Of a DNA stretch of 64,000 nucleotides, positions 44,927 through 53,886 are shown one piece after another (within the stretch, counting starts at the first letter, position 1; every line of letters starts with the position of its first letter). Below the pieces are notes generated by a model, which saw only the letters and a program-made list of their open reading frames with translations, was not told where the DNA came from and did no database searches. Position numbers and translations under genes: made by a program. The stretch is from Sulfurimonas sp. RIFCSPLOWO2_12_36_12 (GTDB lineage: Bacteria; Campylobacterota; Campylobacteria; Campylobacterales; Sulfurimonadaceae). The stretch lies in NCBI GenBank assembly GCA_001829675.1, contig MIBZ01000026.1, positions 1 to 64,000 of the forward strand. Reading direction: 5' to 3'.

Positions 44927-45357
44927 ACTAATTCTTCTCGTTTTTCAAAGCGTCGTTTTGCATTTTCATACGACATTATATATACTACTGCATCCAAAGA
45001 AATAGGTTCACCGGTTTCATCTTCATATCGTCTATTAAGGACATCCTCTTCAGGACCACCTGCCTCAACATCAATCGCAATCGTTCCCAAAAATGGCCAT
45101 AATTCCCACGATGGAGAAACATAATCAAAAACATCCGTAAGTTTTACATGCGGCATTTCTTGAGTCATAAATTGGATAAATTCTTCTCGCTTCTTCCAAT
45201 TTACATTCTCTTTATCAAGCCAATGTTCTCGCTCTTCTTCGCTCATATCCATTCTTAAAAAAGCCTTGGCATAAGTAGGACTAAACCCTATAAAAATAGT
45301 ATCTTTTTTACGATCTTGCGTGATGTATTGTTCGATTGTTTTTAAAGCTCGTGGCAT
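44923..45357 (-). CDS. Unknown 144-aa protein
   Basis: I start it at the ATG at 45357 because AGGAG lies just upstream. No known family. Main conserved parts, shared with the broken copy at 33335-33648: MPRALKTIEQYIT, then DVFDYVSPSWELWPFLGTIA, then VVYIMSYENAKRRFEKRE. First gene of the pair behind family B site 2, overlapping the 239-aa gene by 4 bases. Confidence 0.8.
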   Translation of the reverse strand: MPRALKTIEQYITQDRKKDTIFIGFSPTYAKAFLRMDMSEEEREHWLDKENVNWKKREEFIQFMTQEMPHVKLTDVFDYVSPSWELWPFLGTIAIDVEAGGPEEDVLNRRYEDETGEPISLDAVVYIMSYENAKRRFEKREELV

Positions 45358-45402
45358 TTGCTCTCCTTGTAGATGAATCTCCATTATTATAAAGTTTTAT
45401 AT

Positions 45403-45417
45403 GGACAAAATATGTCT
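45403..45417. promoter_or_regulatory. Family B operator, site 2
   Basis: GGACAAAATATGTCT, 46 bases before the 144-aa ATG. It splits the beta-helix operon end from this pair, so the pair has its own controlled promoter. Confidence 0.75.
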
Positions 45418-45436
45418 ATCTGATGTTCTCTGACGT

Positions 45437-46702
45437 TTATATTTGAGATAGTTCAAATTTTTGCTCCATCAGATGAGATTCAAACAAAATATACTTTGGA
45501 ACGGTTCGAGATGTATTTATTTTGTTTTCAAATGTACATCGATCTATCAGCGAATTTCCGCTAGCATAGAGGTGATTGGCACTCATTTCATCTAACTTTA
45601 CAGCTGTTATCGTATTGTTTTTGAAAAGGCATCTGCTCATCGTTGTGTGACGAATTCTTGCACCGCCACCCGTTTCACCCGCATTGCATTTTACAAATTT
45701 GCAACGCTCGATTTCTACCCTACTGATAGCAAACGAACACACTCCGCCACCCTCTTTTTTGGCACGGCACTTGTAGAAGATTGAATCCTCCAATATTGAT
45801 CCCCCTTCAAGTGCAGCACCTCCACCCTTACGGGATCGGCATTGACGAAAAACAAGTTGTTCACCTATAATCTCACCACTGATGCCTCCACCGCCAAGAG
45901 TAGAGAGACATTTGATAAAATTGCAATTATAAACACGGCTTGGACTATGTGTGGCGATACCCCCGCCTGTCCGTGCACGACACATTTTAAAGAGACACTG
46001 TTTTATTGTTACAGAGTCATCACAAAGAATTGCTCCTCCTTCATCCCCTGCTCTACATGACTCAAATAAACATTGTTTGATTGTGGAATATCCTTTTAGG
46101 ATAACGGCTCCCCCATCCGTTCCCGCTCGACAACGCTTGAAACCGCACTCCTCTATCTGAACATTAAATGTAGCAACTATCGCGCCACCATCTTCTTGCA
46201 CATTGCAATCTTGAAAAACACACCCTTTAACCAAGGAGTTCAATGTGATAAGCGCTCCTCCAATAGTCTTTTTATAGGCTTCGCTTCGCTCTTCTTGCGA
46301 CCACTCTTCAGTCCACTCCTCAACGATTTCCAAATCATCGATCTCTCCAAAATAGCGACTAATAAAGTGATCTTTAAATTCACCTAGTGGACGCCCTCTT
46401 CCGCCGATAAATGTACATCCTATGAACGATGAACGTCCCTTTCCAATGTCAGCTATACCTTTCCACCCTGTTGTGCCTCTAATTTTACTCCATTGCGGTT
46501 GGCTTGTATCTACTGGAATAAAGGTGCAGTTTTGGGCAATTATCTTCCCAAGACAAAACAACCCAGCATCAGGTACAAATCTCAATATACAATTTTTAAA
46601 AATAAGAGTTTCGTTTTTTTCGACGACTAAGTCTCCTAAGATACTGGCTTCACCATCGCTCCACTCCTTAATATTTCCATTTTTATGGTGTAAAATAGTC
46701 AT
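45437..46702 (-). CDS. Cysteine-rich right-handed beta-helix repeat protein
   Basis: 421 aa. About nine repeats with the rhythm xCxFxxCxAxxGGG (for example EECGFKRCRAGTDGGAV, KQCLFESCRAGDEGGAI, YNCNFIKCLSTLGGGG) of a parallel beta-helix. N-terminal NGNIKEWSDGEASILGDLVV caps it. No signal peptide or sorting tail is seen, so despite likeness to polymorphic surface proteins it is likely cytoplasmic. ATGA links it to the truncated upstream ORF. It may act as a rigid scaffold or DNA mimic; inference only. Confidence 0.82.
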   Translation of the reverse strand: MTILHHKNGNIKEWSDGEASILGDLVVEKNETLIFKNCILRFVPDAGLFCLGKIIAQNCTFIPVDTSQPQWSKIRGTTGWKGIADIGKGRSSFIGCTFIGGRGRPLGEFKDHFISRYFGEIDDLEIVEEWTEEWSQEERSEAYKKTIGGALITLNSLVKGCVFQDCNVQEDGGAIVATFNVQIEECGFKRCRAGTDGGAVILKGYSTIKQCLFESCRAGDEGGAILCDDSVTIKQCLFKMCRARTGGGIATHSPSRVYNCNFIKCLSTLGGGGISGEIIGEQLVFRQCRSRKGGGAALEGGSILEDSIFYKCRAKKEGGGVCSFAISRVEIERCKFVKCNAGETGGGARIRHTTMSRCLFKNNTITAVKLDEMSANHLYASGNSLIDRCTFENKINTSRTVPKYILFESHLMEQKFELSQI

Positions 46703-46779
46703 TTAAATAGAGGAGAACCACTCACTACTGTTTGATTCGATTGTCGGTAAATCAATCTGTCTTTTTTTTGCGTACACAT
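46699..46779 (-). pseudogene. 26-codon N-terminal fragment of family X
   Basis: Reads MCTQKKDRLIYRQSNQTVVS (then GSPLFK), matching the first 27 residues of the 239-aa protein (MTMQMKDRLIHKQSNQAIVS). It has strong AGGAG and ends in an ATGA overlap with the beta-helix start. A decayed third copy, or a short leader that couples translation of the beta-helix gene. Confidence 0.75.
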
Positions 46780-46808
46780 AAACTACTCCTGCTATATTTT
46801 TTTGACTC

Positions 46809-47453
46809 TTAAATATTTGATCTCTTAATATGCTGCGGAATTTTCTCACTCAATATCCCTTGCTCAATCCGATACGAGCATCCGTTTAAATCTTCGTCAT
46901 TGTCTGGAAATCTATTGTAGGCAACTAAATTGCCACTAAACCACTTAGCAAATACATGGGTAGTGTCTTCTGAAAAATTACAATTATCCCTCTCATCATC
47001 TTTAGGCAGTGGAGTTTTTTGCATTGCTATGTAGTATAGCTTATTAAGCAGTTCAACGATTTGCTTTCGCTCACTGTTTTTTAACAATATTTTTCTCCGA
47101 GTTTCCAAGTCCATCAATTCTACAGCTGACTTCATCTCAACACTAATCTGCATTTTTCCCGTATAAGGTTCTATGGGCATTTCACCAAACAACTGTGCAG
47201 TTTTATACAATCGCTGTGCGGTGCTTTTAAAAGAGACAAGATAGAGTTTTTTATCTATTATTTCCCATGAACACCTATACCCTCTGATATCTCCAAATCC
47301 AAAAGGAATAATTGAAAAATACTGCATTAAATCATTAATTTTCAAATATTCAGTCAAGGGCGATAGATTTGAACTTCCATCTTCATATTGTGTCCACAAC
47401 AGCATGAATTTTTCATCACCGTCAATTAGTTTGTCTCTGATAAATTTGCTCAT
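46809..47453 (-). CDS. Unknown protein, family X copy 2 (214-222 aa)
   Basis: Start at 47453 (AGGAG just upstream; a longer reading to 47477 overlaps the previous gene). Paralogue of the 239-aa protein: IRGYRCSWEIIDKKLYLVSF, RLYKTAQLFGEMPIEP, WFSGNLVAYNR...NDEDLNG. Lacks most of the central charged helix. Lies 1 base after the 178-aa gene. Confidence 0.75.
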   Translation of the reverse strand: MSKFIRDKLIDGDEKFMLLWTQYEDGSSNLSPLTEYLKINDLMQYFSIIPFGFGDIRGYRCSWEIIDKKLYLVSFKSTAQRLYKTAQLFGEMPIEPYTGKMQISVEMKSAVELMDLETRRKILLKNSERKQIVELLNKLYYIAMQKTPLPKDDERDNCNFSEDTTHVFAKWFSGNLVAYNRFPDNDEDLNGCSYRIEQGILSEKIPQHIKRSNI

Positions 47454-47454
47454 T

Positions 47455-47991
47455 TTAGACTCCTGAAATCGATGCAAACGAATTTATTTTGTCATGCCAC
47501 TCTTTTGTACATTTGACACCCACTTCTATGCGAATACCAAGCTTCTTTGAGATACTTTGAAGCGCCTGTAAAAATGTTATATCTGTAGGAGAGTTAACCA
47601 CAAATCTCTCTATAAACGCATAGTCAATATAAAGAGCGTATGCTGAAATATCCTCATAGGCGTACTCTTTACGGATTTGTGAAGGAGTAGCCGGCTCAAT
47701 TGCTCCAAAATATTTTATCATAGAGCGATTTATTTTTTCTAAATCACATTTTAGTAGTTTAAAATGGCAATATTTTTCAAAATCAACCCCCTCATGCGCA
47801 GAACACAGAAGCGATAACTGTTCTCCTTGAGTGCGGTGTGATGAGATAAAAAAGCCTTTATCCGTGTCTAATAATGATGCAGCTTTTGTATAAATAGCTT
47901 TTGTAAGTGCTTCATCTTTTTCTGAGCAGTAGACTAAAAATGTGCTTTTGACTATTTTAAGCTTTTCTCCTTTTTTAATGAGAGTTTTCAT
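47455..47991 (-). CDS. Unknown 178-aa protein
   Basis: Start at 47991, overlapping the stop of the sigma-like gene (ATGA). No family recognised. Mixed alpha/beta: FLVYCSEKDEALTKAIY, then GEQLSLLCSAHEGVDFEKYC, then ALYIDYAFIERFVV. Four to five cysteines. No signal peptide. Second gene of the divergon operon. Confidence 0.75.
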   Translation of the reverse strand: MKTLIKKGEKLKIVKSTFLVYCSEKDEALTKAIYTKAASLLDTDKGFFISSHRTQGEQLSLLCSAHEGVDFEKYCHFKLLKCDLEKINRSMIKYFGAIEPATPSQIRKEYAYEDISAYALYIDYAFIERFVVNSPTDITFLQALQSISKKLGIRIEVGVKCTKEWHDKINSFASISGV

Positions 47992-48191
47992 GAAATAGCC
48001 TTTTGTGTAGAATCGTTTATATAGCGCACTGAATCGATAATATTTTCCCACTCTGCTCTTAGCTTTGGTTGTTTTAGTTTCTTTAGTGCCTGCATCTCTA
48101 TCTGTCTGGCGCGTTCTCTGGTAACACCCAGCAGTTTAGCTACTTCTTGAAGTGTGTATGTATCTCCGGAAAATGATGATGTATTTGACAT
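47988..48191 (-). CDS. Sigma-70 region 4-like mini-protein
   Basis: 67 aa; YTLQEVAKLLGVTRERARQI followed by EMQALKKLKQP is the sigma-4.2 helix-turn-helix as in RpoD, without regions 1-3. It may steer RNA polymerase at specific -35 elements or act as an anti-activator. First gene of the minus operon; AGGAG precedes the ATG. Family B site 3 lies 46 bases upstream. Confidence 0.85.
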   Translation of the reverse strand: MSNTSSFSGDTYTLQEVAKLLGVTRERARQIEMQALKKLKQPKLRAEWENIIDSVRYINDSTQKAIS

Positions 48192-48236
48192 GATAAACTC
48201 CTAATATTTTGATAATGACAGTCTAACAATACAAAT

Positions 48237-48251
48237 GGACATTTGTTGTCT
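48237..48251. promoter_or_regulatory. Family B operator, site 3 (divergent)
   Basis: GGACATTTGTTGTCT between the sigma-like gene (minus) and the AAA+ gene (plus); 46 bases from each start (48191 and 48298), so one site can control both. Confidence 0.78.
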
Positions 48252-48297
48252 ATATCTTACCTTATACTTCTACCTACAAACAACACAGGAGTTTAAG

Positions 48298-50400
48298 ATG
48301 AGAAAAAAAACTAGCGGTATTGACAATCTTATAACATACAAAAAAACAGACTTTATAGACGCTGACTTAATAGATAAAGCTTCTTTATGGATACTTCGTA
48401 TTCTTTTAAATCTTGGCGGACATCGTGAATTTTTAGATAAAAATAACTATTTTTCAAAAGAAAATATTCTTCATTTTTTAGGACTTGGCAAATATGCTCC
48501 TATGCATAATGATGAATATACGAGAAATGAAATTATTGATCTTCTTAAAAATCAACTTGTTTTACTTGAGAAAAAAAATAAATTTACCACTTCAAAAATA
48601 TTGGCTAAAAACATAAAACAGCTCTCAAGCCTCATGCAATTCAACTCTTATGAAGAGCAGATTTTAGAGTTTGTTGTACTGGTAAAGCAGTATGAAATTC
48701 TTGATGATGCAGTTAGCTTAATTGGGAATAACTTAAATAGTTCTCAGGCAAAAAAAGCTCTAAGTGTTATCTTAAATATCCCAAGAGCTGGAGTAGAAAG
48801 AGCATTTTTGAGTGATTCTAAATTTATTAAATCTTCACTTATTACCATTGAGAAGAATCATACAACTAGTTTAGATAGAAAATTTGATACGCTAAACAAC
48901 TCATTTTTAGACAATATGCTTAATCTTAGCGGAGATATAACGGAAGTATTTAAAGACTCTCTAAAAGTATGCGGCAAAAGCATTCTTGCCCTTAGTGACT
49001 ATGACCATGTGAGCAAAGATTTAGAAATTTTACTCCCGTATCTAAAAAATGCACTCCAAACCAAACAATATGGAGTAAATATTTTACTTTACGGACTTCC
49101 CGGAACAGGTAAAACAGAGCTTGCAAAAGTACTCTCAAGTGAGCTGGGAGCAGAACTTTTTGAGGTGAGTTATACAAACATGGAAGATGAACCAATAGAC
49201 GGTTCTGAGAGAGTAAAAGCATATAAAAGTGCACAATCTCTTCTTAGTAATAAAAATACACTTCTTATATACGATGAAGCCGAAGATATATTTGAGAGTA
49301 GTTTTAGCCTCTTTATGCCGCAAAGACAAAAAGATAAGGCATGGATAAACAAAACGCTGGAGACAAATACGATACCGACCATCTGGATAACAAACAATAT
49401 TGACAGCATAGATAATGCAATAGTGAGAAGATTTGATTTAAGTATTGAACTGCCGATTCCTTCTAAATCAAAAAGAGAGGAGATTGTAAAAAACCATAGC
49501 AACAATCTTCTTGATGCCAAGAGCATAAAACTTTTTGCTGAACATGAAAACATTGCACCGGCAGTTATCACAAGAGCGTTAAAAGTTGTGCAGAACATCG
49601 GCAAAAACAGCTCAAAAGAGGCGTTTGCGCATATAATAAACAACACGCTAAAAGCGCAAGGATACAGAGAGATAAAAAAAGAAAACAACTCCGTAAGCTC
49701 AAATATTTACAATCCAGACTTTGTAAACACGACAACAGATTTGAGCGCCTTAGCATCCGGAATCAAGCAAACAGGCAGTGCAAGATTGTGTCTTTATGGG
49801 GCTGCCGGAACAGGAAAAAGTGCTTTTGGAAAATATATAGCCGATGTTTTAGATAAACCGCTTTTGCTTAAAAAAGGAAGCGATTTGATGAGCAAATGGC
49901 TTGGTGAAACTGAAAAAAATATAGCAAACGCTTTTAGAGAAGCAGAAGAAGAAAATGCAGTTTTACTCTTTGATGAAGTTGATAGTTTTTTAGGCAGTAG
50001 AGAAAACGCAAAAGCTTCTTGGGAGATAACACAGGTTAATGAGATGCTTGTGCAGATGGAAAACTTTAACGGCGTTTTTATCGCTACAACAAACCTTATG
50101 GATAATCTTGACCGTGCTAGTTTGAGAAGGTTTGATCTAAAACTTGAGTTTGGATATCTAAAGCCAGAACAAGCTTGGAATATGTTCTTGCTTTATGCAA
50201 AAGAGCTGAAATTTTCAAAACCGACGCAAAGTTTTAAAACCAGCGTAAGCGGTTTACGAGACTTGACCCCCGGAGATTTTGCCGCAGTTGTGAGGCAAAA
50301 CAGATTTAGACCAATTAAAGATATAAAAGATTTCATATCAAGGCTTCAAGATGAGATTGCCGTTAAAAACATAAGCACAAACAAGATGGGGTTTTTATGA
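48298..50400 (+). CDS. Double AAA+ ATPase
   Basis: 700 aa from the ATG at 48298 (AGGAG upstream). First AAA+: Walker A YGLPGTGKTELAK (about 264), Walker B LLIYDEAEDIF. Second: Walker A YGAAGTGKSAFGK (about 500), Walker B LLFDEVDSFLG, sensor ATTNLMDNLDRASLRRFDL with arginine finger. N-terminal 240 residues helical and unknown. Resembles Cdc48/central-type AAA+ unfoldases. Likely the motor of the WYL2 regulon. ATGA couples it to a 19-aa ORF. Confidence 0.9.
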   Translation: MRKKTSGIDNLITYKKTDFIDADLIDKASLWILRILLNLGGHREFLDKNNYFSKENILHFLGLGKYAPMHNDEYTRNEIIDLLKNQLVLLEKKNKFTTSKILAKNIKQLSSLMQFNSYEEQILEFVVLVKQYEILDDAVSLIGNNLNSSQAKKALSVILNIPRAGVERAFLSDSKFIKSSLITIEKNHTTSLDRKFDTLNNSFLDNMLNLSGDITEVFKDSLKVCGKSILALSDYDHVSKDLEILLPYLKNALQTKQYGVNILLYGLPGTGKTELAKVLSSELGAELFEVSYTNMEDEPIDGSERVKAYKSAQSLLSNKNTLLIYDEAEDIFESSFSLFMPQRQKDKAWINKTLETNTIPTIWITNNIDSIDNAIVRRFDLSIELPIPSKSKREEIVKNHSNNLLDAKSIKLFAEHENIAPAVITRALKVVQNIGKNSSKEAFAHIINNTLKAQGYREIKKENNSVSSNIYNPDFVNTTTDLSALASGIKQTGSARLCLYGAAGTGKSAFGKYIADVLDKPLLLKKGSDLMSKWLGETEKNIANAFREAEEENAVLLFDEVDSFLGSRENAKASWEITQVNEMLVQMENFNGVFIATTNLMDNLDRASLRRFDLKLEFGYLKPEQAWNMFLLYAKELKFSKPTQSFKTSVSGLRDLTPGDFAAVVRQNRFRPIKDIKDFISRLQDEIAVKNISTNKMGFL

Positions 50401-50456
50401 TGAAAAAAACGAGAGGCAAAAAAAGAGTTAGATGGAACAACAAGACACAACTATGA
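50397..50456 (+). CDS. 19-aa basic micro-ORF coupled to AAA+ gene
   Basis: MMKKTRGKKRVRWNNKTQL, overlapping the AAA+ stop as ATGA. Too short for a family call; the run of basic residues is notable. It overlaps another micro-ORF at its end. Could be decay. Confidence 0.35.
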   Translation: MMKKTRGKKRVRWNNKTQL

Positions 50457-50515
50457 TAAAAATTTTGTTATGTAAGAGCTGCTCAACCGCAATGGAAATG
50501 CCTCTTGTGTTTTAA
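50453..50515 (+). CDS. 20-aa micro-ORF with CxxC
   Basis: MIKILLCKSCSTAMEMPLVF, overlapping the previous micro-ORF stop as ATGA. CKSC hints at a metal knuckle but it is probably the stub of a lost gene. Confidence 0.3.
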   Translation: MIKILLCKSCSTAMEMPLVF

Positions 50516-50702
50516 AATATCCAACATAAAAAATTAGTGTCTGTTTATAAAATAAAAGCAAGCTGAAAAATATGTTGATGATAAGGTGTTGTTTTAAGTG
50601 ATTAAATACTAGAATCAAAAAAGATAAGCTCTGTTATAGATAAGGTTTTTTTGTCATGAGGGTGTTTTATATAAAAATAAAATTATTGAGGAACAAAAGT
50701 AA

Positions 50703-51986
50703 ATGCAAAATGAAATTATTACAGTAAAAGACTTGCTAGAAAAAAAAGAATTAAAAATTCCAGAATATCAGAGACCTTATAAATGGACGATTAAAAATGT
50801 AAGTCAACTAATAGATGATATTCTGCACTTTAGTGATAAAAAAGCTTATAGGCTTGGAACAGTCGTGTTACATAAGGATGAAAATGATACAAAAATTAAT
50901 ATTGTAGATGGTCAACAAAGAACAATCACATTATTTTTGCTTGTACTGGCTGTACAAAATGATAAAAAACTTAAAGATATGATAAAAAATAATTTTTCAA
51001 TTAATTGGGAATTCTCAAATCCAATTTCGCAATATAATATTCAAAATAACTACAATGAGATAGTGCGAAGATTAAAAGATTTTGATGAGCAAAAAATCAA
51101 CTTTTTATTGAATCATTGTGAAGTTGTTACAGTTACACTAAAAAGCATTACAGAATCGTTTCAATTTTTTGATTCACAAAATGCAAGAGGCAAAGATCTT
51201 GAGCCCCATGATTTATTAAAAGCATATCATCTCCGAGAGATGCGAGATATTTCTGAAGAGGAAAAAATCGATACTATAGATTCTTGGGAAGATATTGATT
51301 CAGATGAATTAGCAGTACTTTTTAACAACTATCTCTTTCGCATTAGAAATTGGAGTAAGGGTAAAAACGCAAGATTTTTTACTAAAAAAGATGTAGAAGT
51401 TTTTAAAGGAATAAACCCAAATAATAAGCAATATCCTTATGGGAATTTATATAAAATCGCACATCACTACATTGACTCGTATAATAGTGATTATCATAGA
51501 AAAATTGATTTGCAGTACTTAGATTATCCTTTCCAAATAGATCAAAATATAATTAACGGAAAAAGATTTTTTGAGCTTGTTGCATATTATTTTCACAAAA
51601 AAAAGGGTAGTTTTGAAGAAAATGAAATTATTAAATTAATTGATACATATGATGGAAAAAATCGCACGGGTGATAAATATGTTCGAAATCTTTTTGATTG
51701 TGCAGTACTTTATTATAGAGATAAATTTGGAGATATTGAAATAACAAAAGCGATAGAAAAGATTTTTATATGGGCATACAAACTAAGACTAACTCAACAT
51801 TCTGTCCAAATTGCTTCAATGGATAACTATGCACTTGAAACAAAACTTTTTACATTTATTCGAGAAGCAACCTCGCATAAAGAAATAGTAAATATGAGTA
51901 TCAATAGTCTTGAAAACATAAATATAGTTTCTACAAAAACTAAAAAATTAGAAGAAAAGTTCGAGGAGATGGGATATGCAAAATAA
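50703..51986 (+). CDS. DUF262 protein (GmrS-like), second system
   Basis: 427 aa. DUF262 start (IPEYQRPYKWT) and core NIVDGQQRTITLFLLVLAV (R-T-I-T in place of R-L-T-T). No DUF1524. Overlaps the DUF262-DUF1524 gene by 11 bases. TGAGGA upstream of the ATG. Confidence 0.87.
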   Translation: MQNEIITVKDLLEKKELKIPEYQRPYKWTIKNVSQLIDDILHFSDKKAYRLGTVVLHKDENDTKINIVDGQQRTITLFLLVLAVQNDKKLKDMIKNNFSINWEFSNPISQYNIQNNYNEIVRRLKDFDEQKINFLLNHCEVVTVTLKSITESFQFFDSQNARGKDLEPHDLLKAYHLREMRDISEEEKIDTIDSWEDIDSDELAVLFNNYLFRIRNWSKGKNARFFTKKDVEVFKGINPNNKQYPYGNLYKIAHHYIDSYNSDYHRKIDLQYLDYPFQIDQNIINGKRFFELVAYYFHKKKGSFEENEIIKLIDTYDGKNRTGDKYVRNLFDCAVLYYRDKFGDIEITKAIEKIFIWAYKLRLTQHSVQIASMDNYALETKLFTFIREATSHKEIVNMSINSLENINIVSTKTKKLEEKFEEMGYAK

Positions 51987-53886
51987 AACTGATGAGATAA
52001 AAAGTTTATCTATAACAGAACTTTTTAAAGATAGTAGCTACATAGTGCCAATATATCAAAGAAACTATGCTTGGAGTGAGCCAGAGATTACACAATTAAT
52101 CGATGATATTAATGATTACTCTACAATAAATAAAGACAAAAAATATTATATAGGCTCTTTGGTTGTTTATAAAAGAGCAGATGGAAAGTTTGAGGTTATA
52201 GATGGACAACAAAGACTTACAACGCTTTTTATTTTACTACATGTGCTAAAACATGAATTTAAAAATGCATTAAATATCGAAGTATTTAATTTGTATTTTG
52301 AGAGTAGAAAAAAATCTACTTTGGCATTAGAAAAGGTTGCCAAGAGGAATATTCAAAGAGATGATAAAACAGAATTTAAAATTATTGATGCTTATGAAGA
52401 AATTCATAAAAAATTGAAAAAGAAAAACATTAATGTTGAAGAATTCAAAAAGTACCTTTTAGATAATGTAGTGATTTTACGAACAGAAGTACCACAGGAT
52501 ACTGACTTAAATCATTATTTTGAAATTATGAATAACAGAGGTGAGCAGTTAGAAAAACATGAAATATTAAAATCAAGAATGATGGATAAGCTCGGTAGTG
52601 AACCAGATGACATGGTGACATTTAACCTAATATGGGAAGCTTGTTCAAACATGGAAAGATATGTTCAATATGAATTTCCTATAAATTTAAGAAATGATAT
52701 TTTTGGTGAACAATGGAATGAGTTTAATATTAAAAATTTCAGTGCAATAAAGATAGATTCGCAGACCCCTGATAAAAAAACAAGTTCAAAAGAATCTTTA
52801 GCTATATCTTTGCTTATAGCAGATACAAGTCAAAAAATTCAAAACCCTTATGAAGATAGAAAAATAGTTGATAGTGATACTCCAGAAAGATTTACTTCGG
52901 TTGTAAGTTTTCCAAATTTTTTACTCCATGTTTTGAAAATTCAAAATCAAACTGATATACCTTTAGATGACAAGAGGCTACTTGAAACTTTTTCAGATTA
53001 TTATAAAGACAGCGACTCAGTTAAAACATTTGCTTTCAATCTTTTAAAACTTCGATTTTTATTTGATAAATATATTACAAAAAGAGAATACACGAATAAT
53101 CTCGACCAATGGAGTTTAAAGCAGTTGATTCAAAATAAAAACTCGAAAAATAATACCGCCTACTATAAAAATACATTTGGCGTAGAAGATGATAGTAATG
53201 ATAGTAATGAGAATAAGAAAATATTAATGCTTTTGACGATGTTTCATGTCTCGTATCCAACACAAATATATAAACATTGGCTTAGTGGTGTTTTAGATTA
53301 TTTATTTAAATCAACTGTGCCAATTAATTCAAATAGCTATATAAATCATCTTGAATGTATGGCTAAAAATTATATGAAGTATCGATATTTAAATACATTA
53401 CCTTTGGAATTTCACAGTATTTTGTTTTGCAACCCGATTCAAGAAGTCGGCACTGTTCAGTGGGATAATTTAGATAAAGGTACTGATGTAGAAAATTTTA
53501 TATTTAACTATCTTGATTATTTATTATGGAAATCTAATTCTATAGGCTATCAAAGCTTTGAATTTGCATTTAGAACATCCGTAGAACATTATTATCCTCA
53601 GCATCCGATGGAGGGTATAGATCCTTTAAATGTTGATATTTTAAATTCTTTTGGAAATCTATGTTTAATAAGTAGTAGTGAGAACTCAAGATTAAGTAAT
53701 TTGACTCCAAAAGCTAAAAAAGATTACTATCTAAAACAAAAAAACCAAAGTTTAAAGCAACAACTTATGATGAGTGATGCGAAATGGGAAAAAGATGAAA
53801 TAGAAAAACATAAAAATGCAATGATTTGTGTGTTACAAAAAGCCCTAAATATTTTGGAGAATAAAAATTGTCATGAGCTTCAATAA
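51976..53886 (+). CDS. DUF262 + DUF1524-like GmrSD-type protein, second system
   Basis: 636 aa. IVPIYQRNYAWSEPEI, core VIDGQQRLTTLFILLHVLK, and a C-terminal DUF1524-type block with TSVEHYYPQHPMEG near residue 535 and NSFGNLCLISSSENSRLSNL. It should carry the nuclease of the pair. A 24-aa ORF overlaps its end. Confidence 0.87.
   Translation: MQNKTDEIKSLSITELFKDSSYIVPIYQRNYAWSEPEITQLIDDINDYSTINKDKKYYIGSLVVYKRADGKFEVIDGQQRLTTLFILLHVLKHEFKNALNIEVFNLYFESRKKSTLALEKVAKRNIQRDDKTEFKIIDAYEEIHKKLKKKNINVEEFKKYLLDNVVILRTEVPQDTDLNHYFEIMNNRGEQLEKHEILKSRMMDKLGSEPDDMVTFNLIWEACSNMERYVQYEFPINLRNDIFGEQWNEFNIKNFSAIKIDSQTPDKKTSSKESLAISLLIADTSQKIQNPYEDRKIVDSDTPERFTSVVSFPNFLLHVLKIQNQTDIPLDDKRLLETFSDYYKDSDSVKTFAFNLLKLRFLFDKYITKREYTNNLDQWSLKQLIQNKNSKNNTAYYKNTFGVEDDSNDSNENKKILMLLTMFHVSYPTQIYKHWLSGVLDYLFKSTVPINSNSYINHLECMAKNYMKYRYLNTLPLEFHSILFCNPIQEVGTVQWDNLDKGTDVENFIFNYLDYLLWKSNSIGYQSFEFAFRTSVEHYYPQHPMEGIDPLNVDILNSFGNLCLISSSENSRLSNLTPKAKKDYYLKQKNQSLKQQLMMSDAKWEKDEIEKHKNAMICVLQKALNILENKNCHELQ

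Noticed and set aside
49170-49688. 172-aa open frame on the minus strand
   Set aside because: It lies wholly inside the double AAA+ gene and is leucine/phenylalanine-rich as antisense frames are; no start signal.
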